Positions 28,460 to 36,622 of a stretch of 64,000 bases of DNA are shown here, piece after piece; position 1 is the first letter of the stretch, and the number at the start of each line of letters is the position of its first letter. The notes under the pieces were generated by a model. It did no database searches. It was not told the DNA's origin and worked only from the letters and a program-made list of their open reading frames with translations. A program made the translations under genes and the position numbers. This DNA is from Haliscomenobacter sp. (GTDB lineage Bacteria > Bacteroidota > Bacteroidia > Chitinophagales > Saprospiraceae): assembly GCF_016718685.1 (NCBI RefSeq), contig NZ_JADKCX010000144.1:22344-86343 (forward strand). The letters run 5' to 3'.

Positions 28460-28750
28460 ATGTCCAAATACGATGAAAAAACATTGAAGGAGGCCCTACT
28501 GGAGATGGTCAACCAATTTCGCCTCAAACAAGGGATCAGCGAAGCGCGCATCAAAGCTGCCTGGAGCACCATGATGGGACCTTCCATCGCGCAACATACC
28601 ACGCAGGTGCGGGTCATTCGCCGCAAACTGTACCTGCTCATCGATTCGCCCTCACTGCGTCAGGAACTTTTTTATGGCCGTGAAAAAATCCGCAAAATGC
28701 TCAACGAAGACCTTGGCGAAGAATACCTGGAAGAAGTGATCATTCGGTAA
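28460..28750 (+). CDS. DUF721 (DciA-like) protein
   Basis: A 96-residue protein of the DUF721 family: LKEALLEMVNQFRLKQGISE, RIKAAWSTMMGPSIAQHTTQ with the W-x-x-x-x-G core, then RRKLYLLIDSPSLRQELFYG. In other bacteria DUF721 proteins include DciA, which helps load the replicative helicase DnaB; the short Bacteroidota form is related but not proven to do this. Single gene. Its stop codon is followed after two bases by a long palindrome. Confidence 0.85.
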   Translation: MSKYDEKTLKEALLEMVNQFRLKQGISEARIKAAWSTMMGPSIAQHTTQVRVIRRKLYLLIDSPSLRQELFYGREKIRKMLNEDLGEEYLEEVIIR

Positions 28751-28752
28751 TC

Positions 28753-28915
28753 AGTTGAGAAGGTTGAGAAGTTGAGGAGGTTGAGGCTACCGCGAGCGAC
28801 AGGGCTACCGCTTAACTTTGACTTACAATCGTAATTTGATCTCGTCAAAATCGCTTTTGAATGTCGCTCGCGGTAGCCTCAACCTCCTCAACTCCTCAAC
28901 TCCTCAACCTCCTCA
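28753..28915. repeat. Intergenic palindrome, GTTGAGG/CCGCGAG family, copy 4
   Basis: Left arm AGTTGAGAAGGTTGAGAAGT, inner stem CTACCGCGAGCGACA / TGTCGCTCGCGGTAG, right arm CCTCAACCTCCTCAACTCCT onward. The ~60-base loop keeps the GTCAAAATCGCT piece found in copies 2 and 3. It lies between convergent genes (DUF721 and kup), and the kup stop codon TGA (28913-28915) is read from the outer arm. Confidence 0.9.
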
Positions 28916-30810
28916 ATCATTCACAATCACCTCCTCCTTTACCCAACTTCCGGGTTCAAGCACAAAATGTGACTCAGCGGATACCCCAATTTTTTTCAGC
29001 AACAAATACCCCTTGAGCAACAATTGCTCGCGGATGGGCATTACCGGGGAAATCAGGAAAGCCGTATCCAGTAAAACAAAACGGAAATCGGGCCCCACCT
29101 CACGCTCTTGCAAAGAAGCATAATGGTTTTTCAACTGGATTTTGCCCTGGGCGGCAAGTTCGTTGATGGCCCGTGGGAAAAATTCACTCACGTCCGGGTG
29201 AATTTTGTACCCGAGATGGAAGTCTAGGCGATACATCAACCCCGCTTCAATTTCAGTGAACTTGTAATAATTGGTGTATGGCTCGTCTTCCTCCGAAAAG
29301 TGCAAGAGCCAATAGACATCAGCACGTTTGGGGCGGTGTTCGTAGATGGATTGTGGAATGGCTTCTTCGATCAGGTCTTTTTTTCGGGTAGAGGTCAAAA
29401 ACACCAAATGTGAAGCGTAAAGAGGAATTTTTTCATCCTGACTCACCGCACGAATGGTGGGTAGGACCCTCCCCAGCATAATCACGTTGCGCTTTTGTTT
29501 GGTGATCAGTTTGGCGTTGTATACCGTAAACATGACCAGGAAAAATACCCCACCCAAGACTAGGGCAAAACCAGCACCATGGGCGATTTTTTGTGCATTT
29601 GCGGCAAAAAAGGTGCCTTCAATGGCCAAAAACAACGCGATCAATAGATAAATGGCTGGCGTTGGCATAGCCTTGCGGCTTTTGAGATAAAAATACAAAA
29701 GCATGGTAGTTGACAACATCGCAATGGTGATGGCAATACCATAAGCTGCTTCCATTTTGGCCGAACTTTGGAAATACAGGACAACATAGACACAACCAGC
29801 AAACAAAAGCCAGTTGACAAAGGGAATGTACATCTGTGAACGGTGCCGGGAAGGATGATAGACCACGATGCGGAACCAGGTTTTGAGGCGAATGGCTTCG
29901 TGAATCAGTGAAAATGAGCCCGTAATCAAAGCCTGACTGGCAATAATGGCTGCGATTGTTGAAATAGCTGAACCAAAGGGCGCAAACCAATCCGGCATCA
30001 AACCGCCGAATGGATTACTTGGCAATTCATGACCAAGATGCCCCATCATCCATGCGCCTTGACCCAAATAATTGAGCATCAATGCCGTTTTGACAAAAAT
30101 CCAGGAAATTTGGACGTTGCGTTTACCTACGTGACCTAAGTCCGAGTACAGAGCTTCTGCCCCGGTTACGCACAAAAAAACCGCACCAACTACCCACCAT
30201 GCATTGTGGTGGTGCTGAAAGAGTTTTACGGCGTAATAAGGATTCAAAGCCGCAAAAATTTCCGGGTGCCCAATGATTGAGCCAACGCCAAGGACAATCA
30301 ACATGGTAAACCAAACCAGCATCAGTGGCCCAAAAACTTACCAATCGTGTCCGTACCAAATTGTTGAAACATAAAAATCGCCACCAAAATGGCAATTACG
30401 CCGGGAACGATAGGCAGACCAGGTAACGCTTTTTCAGCAACTTCTAATGAGGAAGTCAAAGAGATTGCCGGCGTGATCATGCCATCCGCGATCAGGGCCG
30501 CACAACCCACCATCGCTACATAGATGGTCCATTTTGGCGCTCGCCTCCGGATCAGCGAATACAAGGCAAAAATCCCTCCTTCGCCATTGTTGTCGGCATT
30601 GAGTGTAATAAAAATGTACTTGAAGGTAGCCTGGAGGGTAAGCGTCCAAAAAATCAGCGACAAACCGCCGTAGATGAGTTCCTTGGTGAGGATATCGTGC
30701 CCGGCGATGGCATTGAATACGTAAAGTGGGGAGGTTCCAATGTCGCCGTATACAATTCCCAGGGTTACGATGAGGCTTCCAAAAGTAACTTTGTGTTGTT
30801 GCTCTTTCAC
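28913..30810 (-). CDS. kup: KUP-family potassium transporter, one frameshift
   Basis: KUP/HAK/KT proton-potassium symporter. The N-terminal hallmark is VTLGIVYGDIGTSPLYVF at residues ~13-30, then NADNNGEGGIFALYSLIRRR and ADGMITPAISLTSSLEVAEK, and in the next frame GVGSIIGHPEIFAALNPYYA, VTGAEALYSDLGHVGKRNVQ, LNYLGQGAWMMGH and SQALITGSFSLIHEAIRL. The last ~180 residues form the cytosolic domain (KIPLYASHLVFLTSTRKKDL). The break is at about 30320-30330. Joined length ~630 residues, typical. The stop codon lies in a repeat arm. Confidence 0.93.
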
Positions 30811-30851
30811 GGGTTGTTCAACTTGGTTGAATAAATTTTACCTGAAAGCAA

Positions 30852-30859
30852 CAAAGGTA
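30852..30859 (-). promoter_or_regulatory. -7 promoter box of kup
   Basis: Reads TACCTTTG on the minus strand, an exact TAnnTTTG match, 42 bases before the kup start. The nearest upstream TTTG is only 10 bases away, so the -33 element is unclear. Confidence 0.45.
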
Positions 30860-30893
30860 AACGAATTGACAAATTCTCCTGAAAATTCGCATT

Positions 30894-30927
30894 AAAATCT
30901 TGGGGCGGATCCATTCCCCAAGATTTT
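30894..30927 (-). terminator. Hairpin terminator of ndh
   Basis: AAAATCTTGGGG and CCCCAAGATTTT form a perfect 12-bp stem around a 10-base loop, 33 bases after the ndh stop. The T-run is part of the stem itself, so termination is likely but not certain. It also insulates the kup promoter. Confidence 0.6.
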
Positions 30928-30959
30928 GCCTGCTCCATACGCAGATTGTTACACCAACG

Positions 30960-32268
30960 CTAAACTTCGTGGTACACCTTAGTGCTTTTGCTTCTGGCAA
31001 AAGGGCGGATGATCAAGCGCAAAGCGCGGTCGTAAGTCAGGTAATTGTACACCCAACCCATCAGGGTCGCTACTTTATTGCGGAACCCAACGAGGTACAT
31101 GATGTGTACAAACATCCACATCAACCAGGCTACGATCCCGTGAAAGGTTTGACCCCAAAAATTGACCACCGCACGATTGCGGCCAATGGTAGCCATCGTG
31201 CCTTTGTCCAGATATTTGAATGGTTTCCAACTTTGGCCTTTTTGATTTCGGATCAAATTGGCCGCCAATTGTTGCCCTTGCTGAATGGCTACGGGGGCCA
31301 TCATGGGGTAGCCACGGGGCGTTTCGGGGGTAATCATGGCGGCGGCGTCGCCCAGGACGTAAACCCCTTCATGATCACTCACCCGGTTGAATGCATCAAC
31401 CTGGATGCGGTTTCCACCCACAATTTTGTCCTTGCTGATTCCGCTGGGAAACTGACCTTTCACCCCCTGCCGCCCAAATCAGCGTTTCCGTAGGTAATCT
31501 AAATCCATCTTCAGTGATCAGGATCGAACCATCGTAATAGGAAACTTTGGCATTCAATTCCACCTCTACACCCAAGGTTTTTAGGTCTTTTAAGGCACGG
31601 GCACTGGCTTGTTCACTCATGCCGCCCAAGAGTTTGGGTGTTGCTTCGAGTAAAACGATGCGCATCCGCTCCATATCCAAATCGGGATAATCTTTGGGGA
31701 AGACAAATCTCTTCATTTCCGCTAAAGCTCCGGCCAATTCTACTCCAGTTGGTCCTCCCCCTACAATCGCGATGTTGATCAGCGAGTCTTGAGTTTGGGT
31801 GGAGAGTGAAACGGTGGCTTTTTCAAAGTTTTGTAGAATAAAACTCCTCAAATTGAGCGCTTCAGGTACCGATTTTAAGCCCATCATGTGTTCTTCCTGG
31901 TCGGCAAAGCTGAAAAAATTGGTCTGGCTGCCAGTTGCCACGACAAGGTGATCATAAGAAATGTCGCCAATGGAAGTCTCTACCACTTTTTGTTCTGGCT
32001 TGATGTGCAACACCTCGGCCATGCGAAAGGATAAGTTCGGATTGCCTTGAAAAATCTTGCGCAAGGGGTAAGCAATGCTGTCGGGTTCCAGTCCTCCGGT
32101 TGCGACTTGATACAATAAAGGCTGGAACGTATAATAGTTGTTTCGATCGAGTAAAACCACTTGAAACTGCTGTTTACGCAGCTTTTTGGCCATGGCCAGG
32201 CCGGCAAAACCGCCACCGATGATCACCACTCTGGGGTGATTGGGCAAAATGGGAAGGTTGGCATCCAT
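30960..32268 (-). CDS. ndh: Type II NADH dehydrogenase (NDH-2), one frameshift
   Basis: A single-subunit, non-proton-pumping NADH:quinone oxidoreductase. The FAD-binding motif RVVIIGGGFAGLAMAKKLRK (residues ~14-33) is followed by DRNNYYTFQPLLYQVATGGL, HLVVATGSQTNFF, the NADH-binding IAIVGGGPTGVELAGALAEM and, after a frame change near 31450, the second FAD segment GVYVLGDAAAMITPETPRGY with MMAPVAIQQGQQLAANLI. The C-terminal region holds the membrane-binding helix (WLMWMFVHIMYLVGFRNK). Total ~435 residues, standard. It has its own clear promoter and terminator. Confidence 0.93.
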
Positions 32269-32307
32269 ATCGGGTGTGTTTATCTATGTTTAGATTTAAA
32301 ACTAAGT

Positions 32308-32338
32308 CAAAGGTAGGCCAATCCAAGTTACCAGTCAA
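32308..32338 (-). promoter_or_regulatory. Promoter of ndh
   Basis: On the minus strand TTG (32338-32336), a 20-base spacer and TACCTTTG (32315-32308) give an excellent match to the Bacteroidota sigma consensus, about 40 bases upstream of the start codon at 32268. Confidence 0.7.
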
Positions 32339-32654
32339 GTAAAGTTTCAAAATTTTCAATTTTAATTGAAAATAAAATACTTTACACTAAATCAGGCAGA
32401 TATGGAGATATGCTTCACTTTATTTGGACAAAAAAGCCGTATTTTATTGCTGAATTTCTGCCACTTTACAAATAACAAATCGTACCAAGTAAAATCACTC
32501 TGCACTTGTTTTTTATTTACCGATTACTAAAACCTATTTGGTTTCACTTTTGTTAGATTGCCGATATTTGATTTTCTCATCCAAATTGGCATAACTTACC
32601 CTACCGAACTACAGTGGAGGAGCAGATGTTACTTCAATAGGTAAGCGCGTCAAA

Positions 32655-33362
32655 ATGCACGATAAAAAATCTCATTCCAATATGGTGACTACGGATAATA
32701 CCCTCGACCTGGTATTGGGTCAGAAAGCTCAAACTATGGGCGACAACCATATCAGTACGGGGGTAGAAACCCCATTGCGGCCTGATGCGTTCGACATGAA
32801 CGACAAAGAGAAGATGGAGATCATCGCCCATCATTTTGCAGCAATCATGGATACCCTGGGTCTGGATCTAAACGATGACAGTCTGCAGGACACCCCCAAA
32901 CGGGTGGCTAAAATGTTTGTTCAAGAAATTTTCCATGGGCTCAACCCCGCCAATAAACCGGAAATATCGGCTTTTGACAACAGCTACGATTATAAACGGA
33001 TGTTGGTGGAGAAAAACATTACGGTAAAAACCTTCTGTGAGCACCACTTTCTGCCCATTACGGGCAAGGCCCATGTTGGCTACGTATCGAATGGTAAGGT
33101 AATCGGCTTGTCCAAGTTGAACCGCATCGTTGATTATTATGCACGGCGCCCCCAGGTGCAAGAGCGCATGACCAAACAAATTTTGCTGGCCTTACAAGAA
33201 GCACTGGACACCAAAGATGTGATCATTGTGGTGGATGCCAAGCACATGTGTGTCAGCCATCGGGGTATTCAGCACGATGAAAGCACCACCCTCACCCTGG
33301 AGTACAGTGGTTGTTTTGAAAACAGCGACATGCGCCGGGAGTTTTTGGATTGCCTGAAATAA
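32655..33362 (+). CDS. folE: GTP cyclohydrolase I
   Basis: FolE converts GTP to 7,8-dihydroneopterin triphosphate, the first step of folate and tetrahydrobiopterin synthesis. The 235-residue protein has a ~40-residue variable N-terminus, then LDLNDDSLQDTPKRVAKMFV, the zinc ligand cysteine in KTFCEHHFLPITGKAHVGYV, GKVIGLSKLNRIVDYYARRP, QVQERMTKQILLAL, and VIIVVDAKHMCVSHRGIQHD with the second zinc cysteine. All catalytic residues are present, so this is the zinc-dependent type IA enzyme. Intact. It stands upstream of lolD on the same strand with 64 bases between. Confidence 0.96.
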   Translation: MHDKKSHSNMVTTDNTLDLVLGQKAQTMGDNHISTGVETPLRPDAFDMNDKEKMEIIAHHFAAIMDTLGLDLNDDSLQDTPKRVAKMFVQEIFHGLNPANKPEISAFDNSYDYKRMLVEKNITVKTFCEHHFLPITGKAHVGYVSNGKVIGLSKLNRIVDYYARRPQVQERMTKQILLALQEALDTKDVIIVVDAKHMCVSHRGIQHDESTTLTLEYSGCFENSDMRREFLDCLK

Positions 33363-33426
33363 ACTTTTTCCACAAAAGCCTATATTTTCGGCTGGCTCCA
33401 ATTGCTTTTTGTTTAATTTTGCCCGC

Positions 33427-34080
33427 ATGATTGTAGCAAAACAAATCCAAAAATCATACGGGAAATTGAGTGTACTCAAAGGGGTTGACCTCAGTGTACA
33501 ACAAGGCGAAATTGTTTCCATTGTAGGAAAATCAGGTGCAGGGAAAAGCACCTTGCTCCATATTTTGGGTACCCTCGACACTGCCGATAGTGGCCAGATT
33601 TTTATTGCTGGCGAAGAAATATCGAAGCTGAACCAGAAAAAACTGGCCGATTTTCGCAGTAAGAACCTCGGCTTTGTTTTTCAATTTCATCACTTGTTGC
33701 CCGAGTTCAATGCCCTGGAAAACGTCTGTATTCCGGCATTCATCAATGGTACTGCGGATGCAATCGCCAAAAAGCGAGCGCATGAGCTGCTGGATTACCT
33801 GGGTTTAGCTGCCCGTACAACCCACAAACCGGCACAACTTTCCGGAGGCGAGCAACAAAGGGTAGCGGTAGCACGCGCCCTGATGAACCAACCATCCGTT
33901 ATTTTTGCCGATGAACCTTCGGGGAATCTGGACTCAGCTTCGTCTCAGGATTTGCACCAATTGATTTTTAATCTGCGCAAAGATTTCCAACAAACATTCA
34001 TTATTGTTACCCATAATGAAGAGTTGGCCAGGATGAGTGATCGCCGCTTGGAAATGAAAGATGGACTATTGTTGAGTTGA
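33427..34080 (+). CDS. lolD: LolD-like ABC transporter ATPase
   Basis: The 217-residue ATPase has Walker A GKSGAGKSTLL (residues ~37-47), the Q-loop FVFQFHHLLPEFNALENV, signature LSGGEQQRVAVARALM, Walker B VIFADEPSGNLD and the H-loop IIVTHNEELA. FQFHHLLPEF and the length are typical of LolD/MacB-type exporters; in Gram-negatives LolD with LolC/E extracts lipoproteins from the inner membrane. The permease gene is not next to it. A TAATTTTG box at about 33414-33421 sits six bases before the ATG. The last codons and the stop lie in a palindrome arm. Confidence 0.88.
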   Translation: MIVAKQIQKSYGKLSVLKGVDLSVQQGEIVSIVGKSGAGKSTLLHILGTLDTADSGQIFIAGEEISKLNQKKLADFRSKNLGFVFQFHHLLPEFNALENVCIPAFINGTADAIAKKRAHELLDYLGLAARTTHKPAQLSGGEQQRVAVARALMNQPSVIFADEPSGNLDSASSQDLHQLIFNLRKDFQQTFIIVTHNEELARMSDRRLEMKDGLLLS

Positions 34081-34169
34081 AAGTTTAGGGTTGAAGAGTT
34101 GAAAAACGGTCGCCGAGCGAAGTCGAGGTGCGTTTTCAATTCTTCAACCCTAAACTTTTCAACGCTAAA
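34071..34169. repeat. Intergenic palindrome, GTTGAAAAGTT family, with the GAGCGAAGTCGAGGTG motif as its loop
   Basis: Left arm AGTTTAGGGTTGAAGAGTTG (34082-34101), right arm CAATTCTTCAACCCTAAACT (34137-34156). The loop contains CCGAGCGAAGTCGAGGTG, a member of the dispersed motif. The left end supplies the final Ser codon and TGA stop of lolD. It separates lolD from miaE, both transcribed rightward. Confidence 0.85.
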
Positions 34170-34180
34170 CTACTAGTGTT

Positions 34181-34801
34181 ATGGATCAGCAATCAAGAGA
34201 ACTCTACACCGTACGCATGTTGGGCTTACAACTGCCCACCGACCCCCGTTGGGTAAACCTCGCGGAAATGGATTTGGCGGAAATCCTGACTGATCACGCC
34301 TATTGTGAACAAAAGGCGGCAACCTCTTGTATTTCACTCATCCAGGGCTATCCAGACAAAGAGGAATTGGTGCGGGAATTGGCGCCGATTGTGACCGAAG
34401 AGTGGGGGCATTTCCGCATGGTGCTGAGTGAATTGGACAAACGAGGCCTAAAATTAGGCCTGCAACGCAAAGACATCTACGTCAACGAACTGCTCAATTT
34501 TCAAAAAAACAGCGGTGGCTCCAGAGAAGACCGTTTGATTGAAAAATTGTTGACTTGTGCGCTGATCGAAGCGCGCAGCTGCGAACGTTTTCGCCTGCTT
34601 TCCCTGCACATTGCTGAAGAAAAACTCCGGGATTTTTACTACAAATTTATGGTTTCGGAAGCAGGACACTACCGCCTGTTCATCGATTTGGCCAAATTGT
34701 ACAGCAACGAGGAGAAGGTGAAACAACGCTGGAGCGAATACTTGCGCAAAGAGGCTGAAATTCTGGAAAACCTGGAATTGCGGGGAGACCGCATGCATTG
34801 A
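34181..34801 (+). CDS. miaE: tRNA-(ms2io6A)-hydroxylase
   Basis: MiaE is a carboxylate-bridged non-haem di-iron enzyme that hydroxylates the isopentenyl group of the modified adenosine 37 in tRNA. The 206-residue protein is helical, with the iron ligands spread over DHAYCEQKAATSCISLIQGY (E), VTEEWGHFRMVLSELDKRGL (E-E-x-x-H), CALIEARSCERFRLLSLHIA (E-A-R-S-C-E) and YKFMVSEAGHYRLFIDLAKL (E-A-x-H). All match the family. It lies between two palindromes. Intact, normal length. Confidence 0.93.
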   Translation: MDQQSRELYTVRMLGLQLPTDPRWVNLAEMDLAEILTDHAYCEQKAATSCISLIQGYPDKEELVRELAPIVTEEWGHFRMVLSELDKRGLKLGLQRKDIYVNELLNFQKNSGGSREDRLIEKLLTCALIEARSCERFRLLSLHIAEEKLRDFYYKFMVSEAGHYRLFIDLAKLYSNEEKVKQRWSEYLRKEAEILENLELRGDRMH

Positions 34802-34803
34802 TA

Positions 34804-34925
34804 GAAGTTTAAGCGTTGAAGAGTTTAGAGTTGAAAAGTTCCAGGTAGTGCAGTATTTGTATCCCAAGATTCAATTCTTGCGTTACCTAAAACTCTTCAA
34901 CTTTTCAACCCTAAACTTTTCAACT
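34804..34925. repeat. Intergenic palindrome, GTTGAAAAGTT family
   Basis: Left arm AAGAGTTTAGAGTTGAAAAG, right arm AACTCTTCAACTTTTCAACC and following. The ~50-base loop contains an inner inverted pair GGTAGTGCAG / TTGCGTTACC, matching the loop of the copy at 50727 (GGTAGTGCAAGAG / CTTGCATTGCC). It fills the gap between two convergent genes completely. Confidence 0.88.
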
Positions 34926-35303
34926 TTACTTCATTTTCGCCAACTTCATCAAGCGCCCCTTTCCTCCATCACTCATTTTCAAATGCAGCGAATCCGGGGT
35001 AAGCATGAGGATTTCAACGGCCTTTTCCGTGGAGGCGCGGTTGAGGGTATCCATTGTGAACAGCTTTTTATTGATGATATAGTAAGTGCCCGATTCATGA
35101 TAATTCAGCGTACTGCGGTAAGTATACCCTTCATTTTTGCTAAAGGTAAACTGCACCACTTTGGGGTCAATGGCCAAGGAATCTCCTTCCTGTTCGATTG
35201 CAGTCGCCTGCCATTCTCCAATCAAATCTTTGTGGCGATAAGGAGAACAGCTGAACCCTAAAGCAATCAACAAAGTCAAAACAACAACAATTTTATGCAT
35301 CAC
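34926..35303 (-). CDS. Lipocalin-like lipoprotein, hypothetical
   Basis: A 125-residue protein with a lipoprotein signal: VVVLTLLIALGFSCSP with the acylated cysteine at about residue 19. The mature part begins HKDLIGEWQATAIEQEG, the G-x-W start of lipocalin-like beta-barrels, followed by strands FTFSKNEGYTYRSTLNYHES and GTYYIINKKLFTMD. Probably anchored in the inner or outer membrane facing the periplasm. Ligand unknown. Single gene between palindromes. Confidence 0.75.
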   Translation of the reverse strand: MMHKIVVVLTLLIALGFSCSPYRHKDLIGEWQATAIEQEGDSLAIDPKVVQFTFSKNEGYTYRSTLNYHESGTYYIINKKLFTMDTLNRASTEKAVEILMLTPDSLHLKMSDGGKGRLMKLAKMK

Positions 35304-35325
35304 GAAGTAAGTTGTAGTGTATGAA

Positions 35326-35409
35326 AGGGTTCGAGGGTTCGTCGTTCGGGAGTTCGTGGGTTATGGCCCTCCGCTTGCGAACCCTCGAACGTCGAACCCT
35401 CGAACCCTG
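35326..35409. repeat. Intergenic palindrome, GGGTTCGA type
   Basis: AGGGTTCGAGGGTTCGTCGT on the left pairs with ACGTCGAACCCTCGAACCCT on the right; inner words GGGAGTTCGTGGGTT face AACCCTCGAA across a GGCCCTCCGC centre. It lies between divergent genes (lipocalin gene minus, dusB plus), upstream of the dusB promoter. Same architecture as the GTTGAGG elements but with different words. Confidence 0.85.
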
Positions 35410-35505
35410 ATTGAAACACAAAAGTACAGCCCCAGGTGTTTATCAAGGTCAGAATTAACACGATTTTAAGCAAAAAGCTGATTTTATTCCTCAAATTGGA
35501 ATTTT

Positions 35506-35540
35506 TTTGGGTTACAAATGGTTAAATCAATCTATTTTTG
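35506..35540 (+). promoter_or_regulatory. Promoter of dusB
   Basis: TTTG (35506-35509), a 23-base spacer and TATTTTTG (35533-35540) fit the Bacteroidota consensus. The start codon follows at 35595, leaving a leader of about 48 bases. Confidence 0.65.
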
Positions 35541-35594
35541 CTCCGCGGACGGGTTGCCAGTAAAGGCAATAAGTCTGCTGAACGCGCAAGGGAT

Positions 35595-36596
35595 ATGGTA
35601 AAAATCGAGAACATAGAATTGGGGGAGTTCCCCTTATTGCTGGCACCAATGGAAGATGTGAGTGATCCACCTTTCCGGGCATTGTGCAAAAAGCAAGGCG
35701 CGGACATGATGTACACCGAATTCATTTCCGTGGAAGGCCTGATTCGTGATGCAACCAAAAGTTTGCAAAAACTGGACATCTACGATGAGGAACGCCCCAT
35801 TGGCGTGCAAATATTTGGGGCTGAGCTGGATTCCATGATGCGTGCTGCTGAAATTGTGGAAGCCGCCAAACCTGAGGTCTTGGACATCAACTACGGATGC
35901 CCCGTACAAAAAGTGGTGTGCAAAATGGCTGGCGCAGGCATTCTGCGCGATGTCAAAAAAATGGTCGAATTGACCGAAGCAGTGGTTAAATCCACCAACT
36001 TGCCGGTTACGGTCAAAACCCGCTTGGGTTGGGACCACAATACCATCTTTATTGAAGAAGTAGCCGAACGCCTGCAAGACATTGGCATCAAAGCCCTCTC
36101 CATCCACGCCCGTACCCGCGTACAGATGTACAAAGGTGAATCGGATTGGAGTTGGATTTCCAAGGTTAAAAACAACCCGCGCATTCACATTCCGATCTTT
36201 GGCAATGGTGACATTGATACGCCACAAAAGGCCGTCGAATACCGTGAACGTTACGCCGTGGACGGCATCATGATTGGGCGGGCCAGCATTGGTTACCCCT
36301 GGATTTTTCGCGAAATCAAACATTACATGGCTACCGGTCAACTGCTGCCTCCTCCAGACATCCACGAACGGGTGAATGCGGTGCGCCAACACCTGCAACA
36401 TTCCATCGACTGGAAAGGAGCCAAACTCGGGGTCGTTGAAATGCGCCGACACTATACCAATTATTTCCGTGGGTTTCCAGGCATCAAAGAATTTCGTAGC
36501 CAATTGGTCACTGAAGAAAATCCGTCCATTCTTTTTGAAATCCTCGATCGGATGGAAGACGCATACAGTGCCATCGAAGTCTCGGAACTGGTGTAA
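35595..36596 (+). CDS. dusB: tRNA-dihydrouridine synthase (DusB-type)
   Basis: An FMN-dependent reductase that makes dihydrouridine in the tRNA D-loop. The 333-residue protein starts at ATG 35595, where the conserved LLLAPMEDVSDPPFRALCKK lies near residue 13. Motifs: GVQIFGAELDSMMRAAEIVE, the catalytic-cysteine segment LDINYGCPVQKVVCKMAGAG, VTVKTRLGWDHNT, LSIHARTRVQMYKG, and the FMN-phosphate site IFGNGDI / GIMIGRASIGYPWIFREI. Complete. It is followed 26 bases later by the CCA-adding enzyme gene, so two tRNA-maturation genes appear to form an operon. Confidence 0.94.
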   Translation: MVKIENIELGEFPLLLAPMEDVSDPPFRALCKKQGADMMYTEFISVEGLIRDATKSLQKLDIYDEERPIGVQIFGAELDSMMRAAEIVEAAKPEVLDINYGCPVQKVVCKMAGAGILRDVKKMVELTEAVVKSTNLPVTVKTRLGWDHNTIFIEEVAERLQDIGIKALSIHARTRVQMYKGESDWSWISKVKNNPRIHIPIFGNGDIDTPQKAVEYRERYAVDGIMIGRASIGYPWIFREIKHYMATGQLLPPPDIHERVNAVRQHLQHSIDWKGAKLGVVEMRRHYTNYFRGFPGIKEFRSQLVTEENPSILFEILDRMEDAYSAIEVSELV

Positions 36597-36622
36597 CAAC
36601 TGGCACATTAACCTGAAACGTA

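Noticed and set aside
14101..34925. CRISPR array suggested by repeated GTTGA words
   Set aside because: The words are within palindrome arms, not regularly spaced, have no unique spacers, and no cas genes are present.
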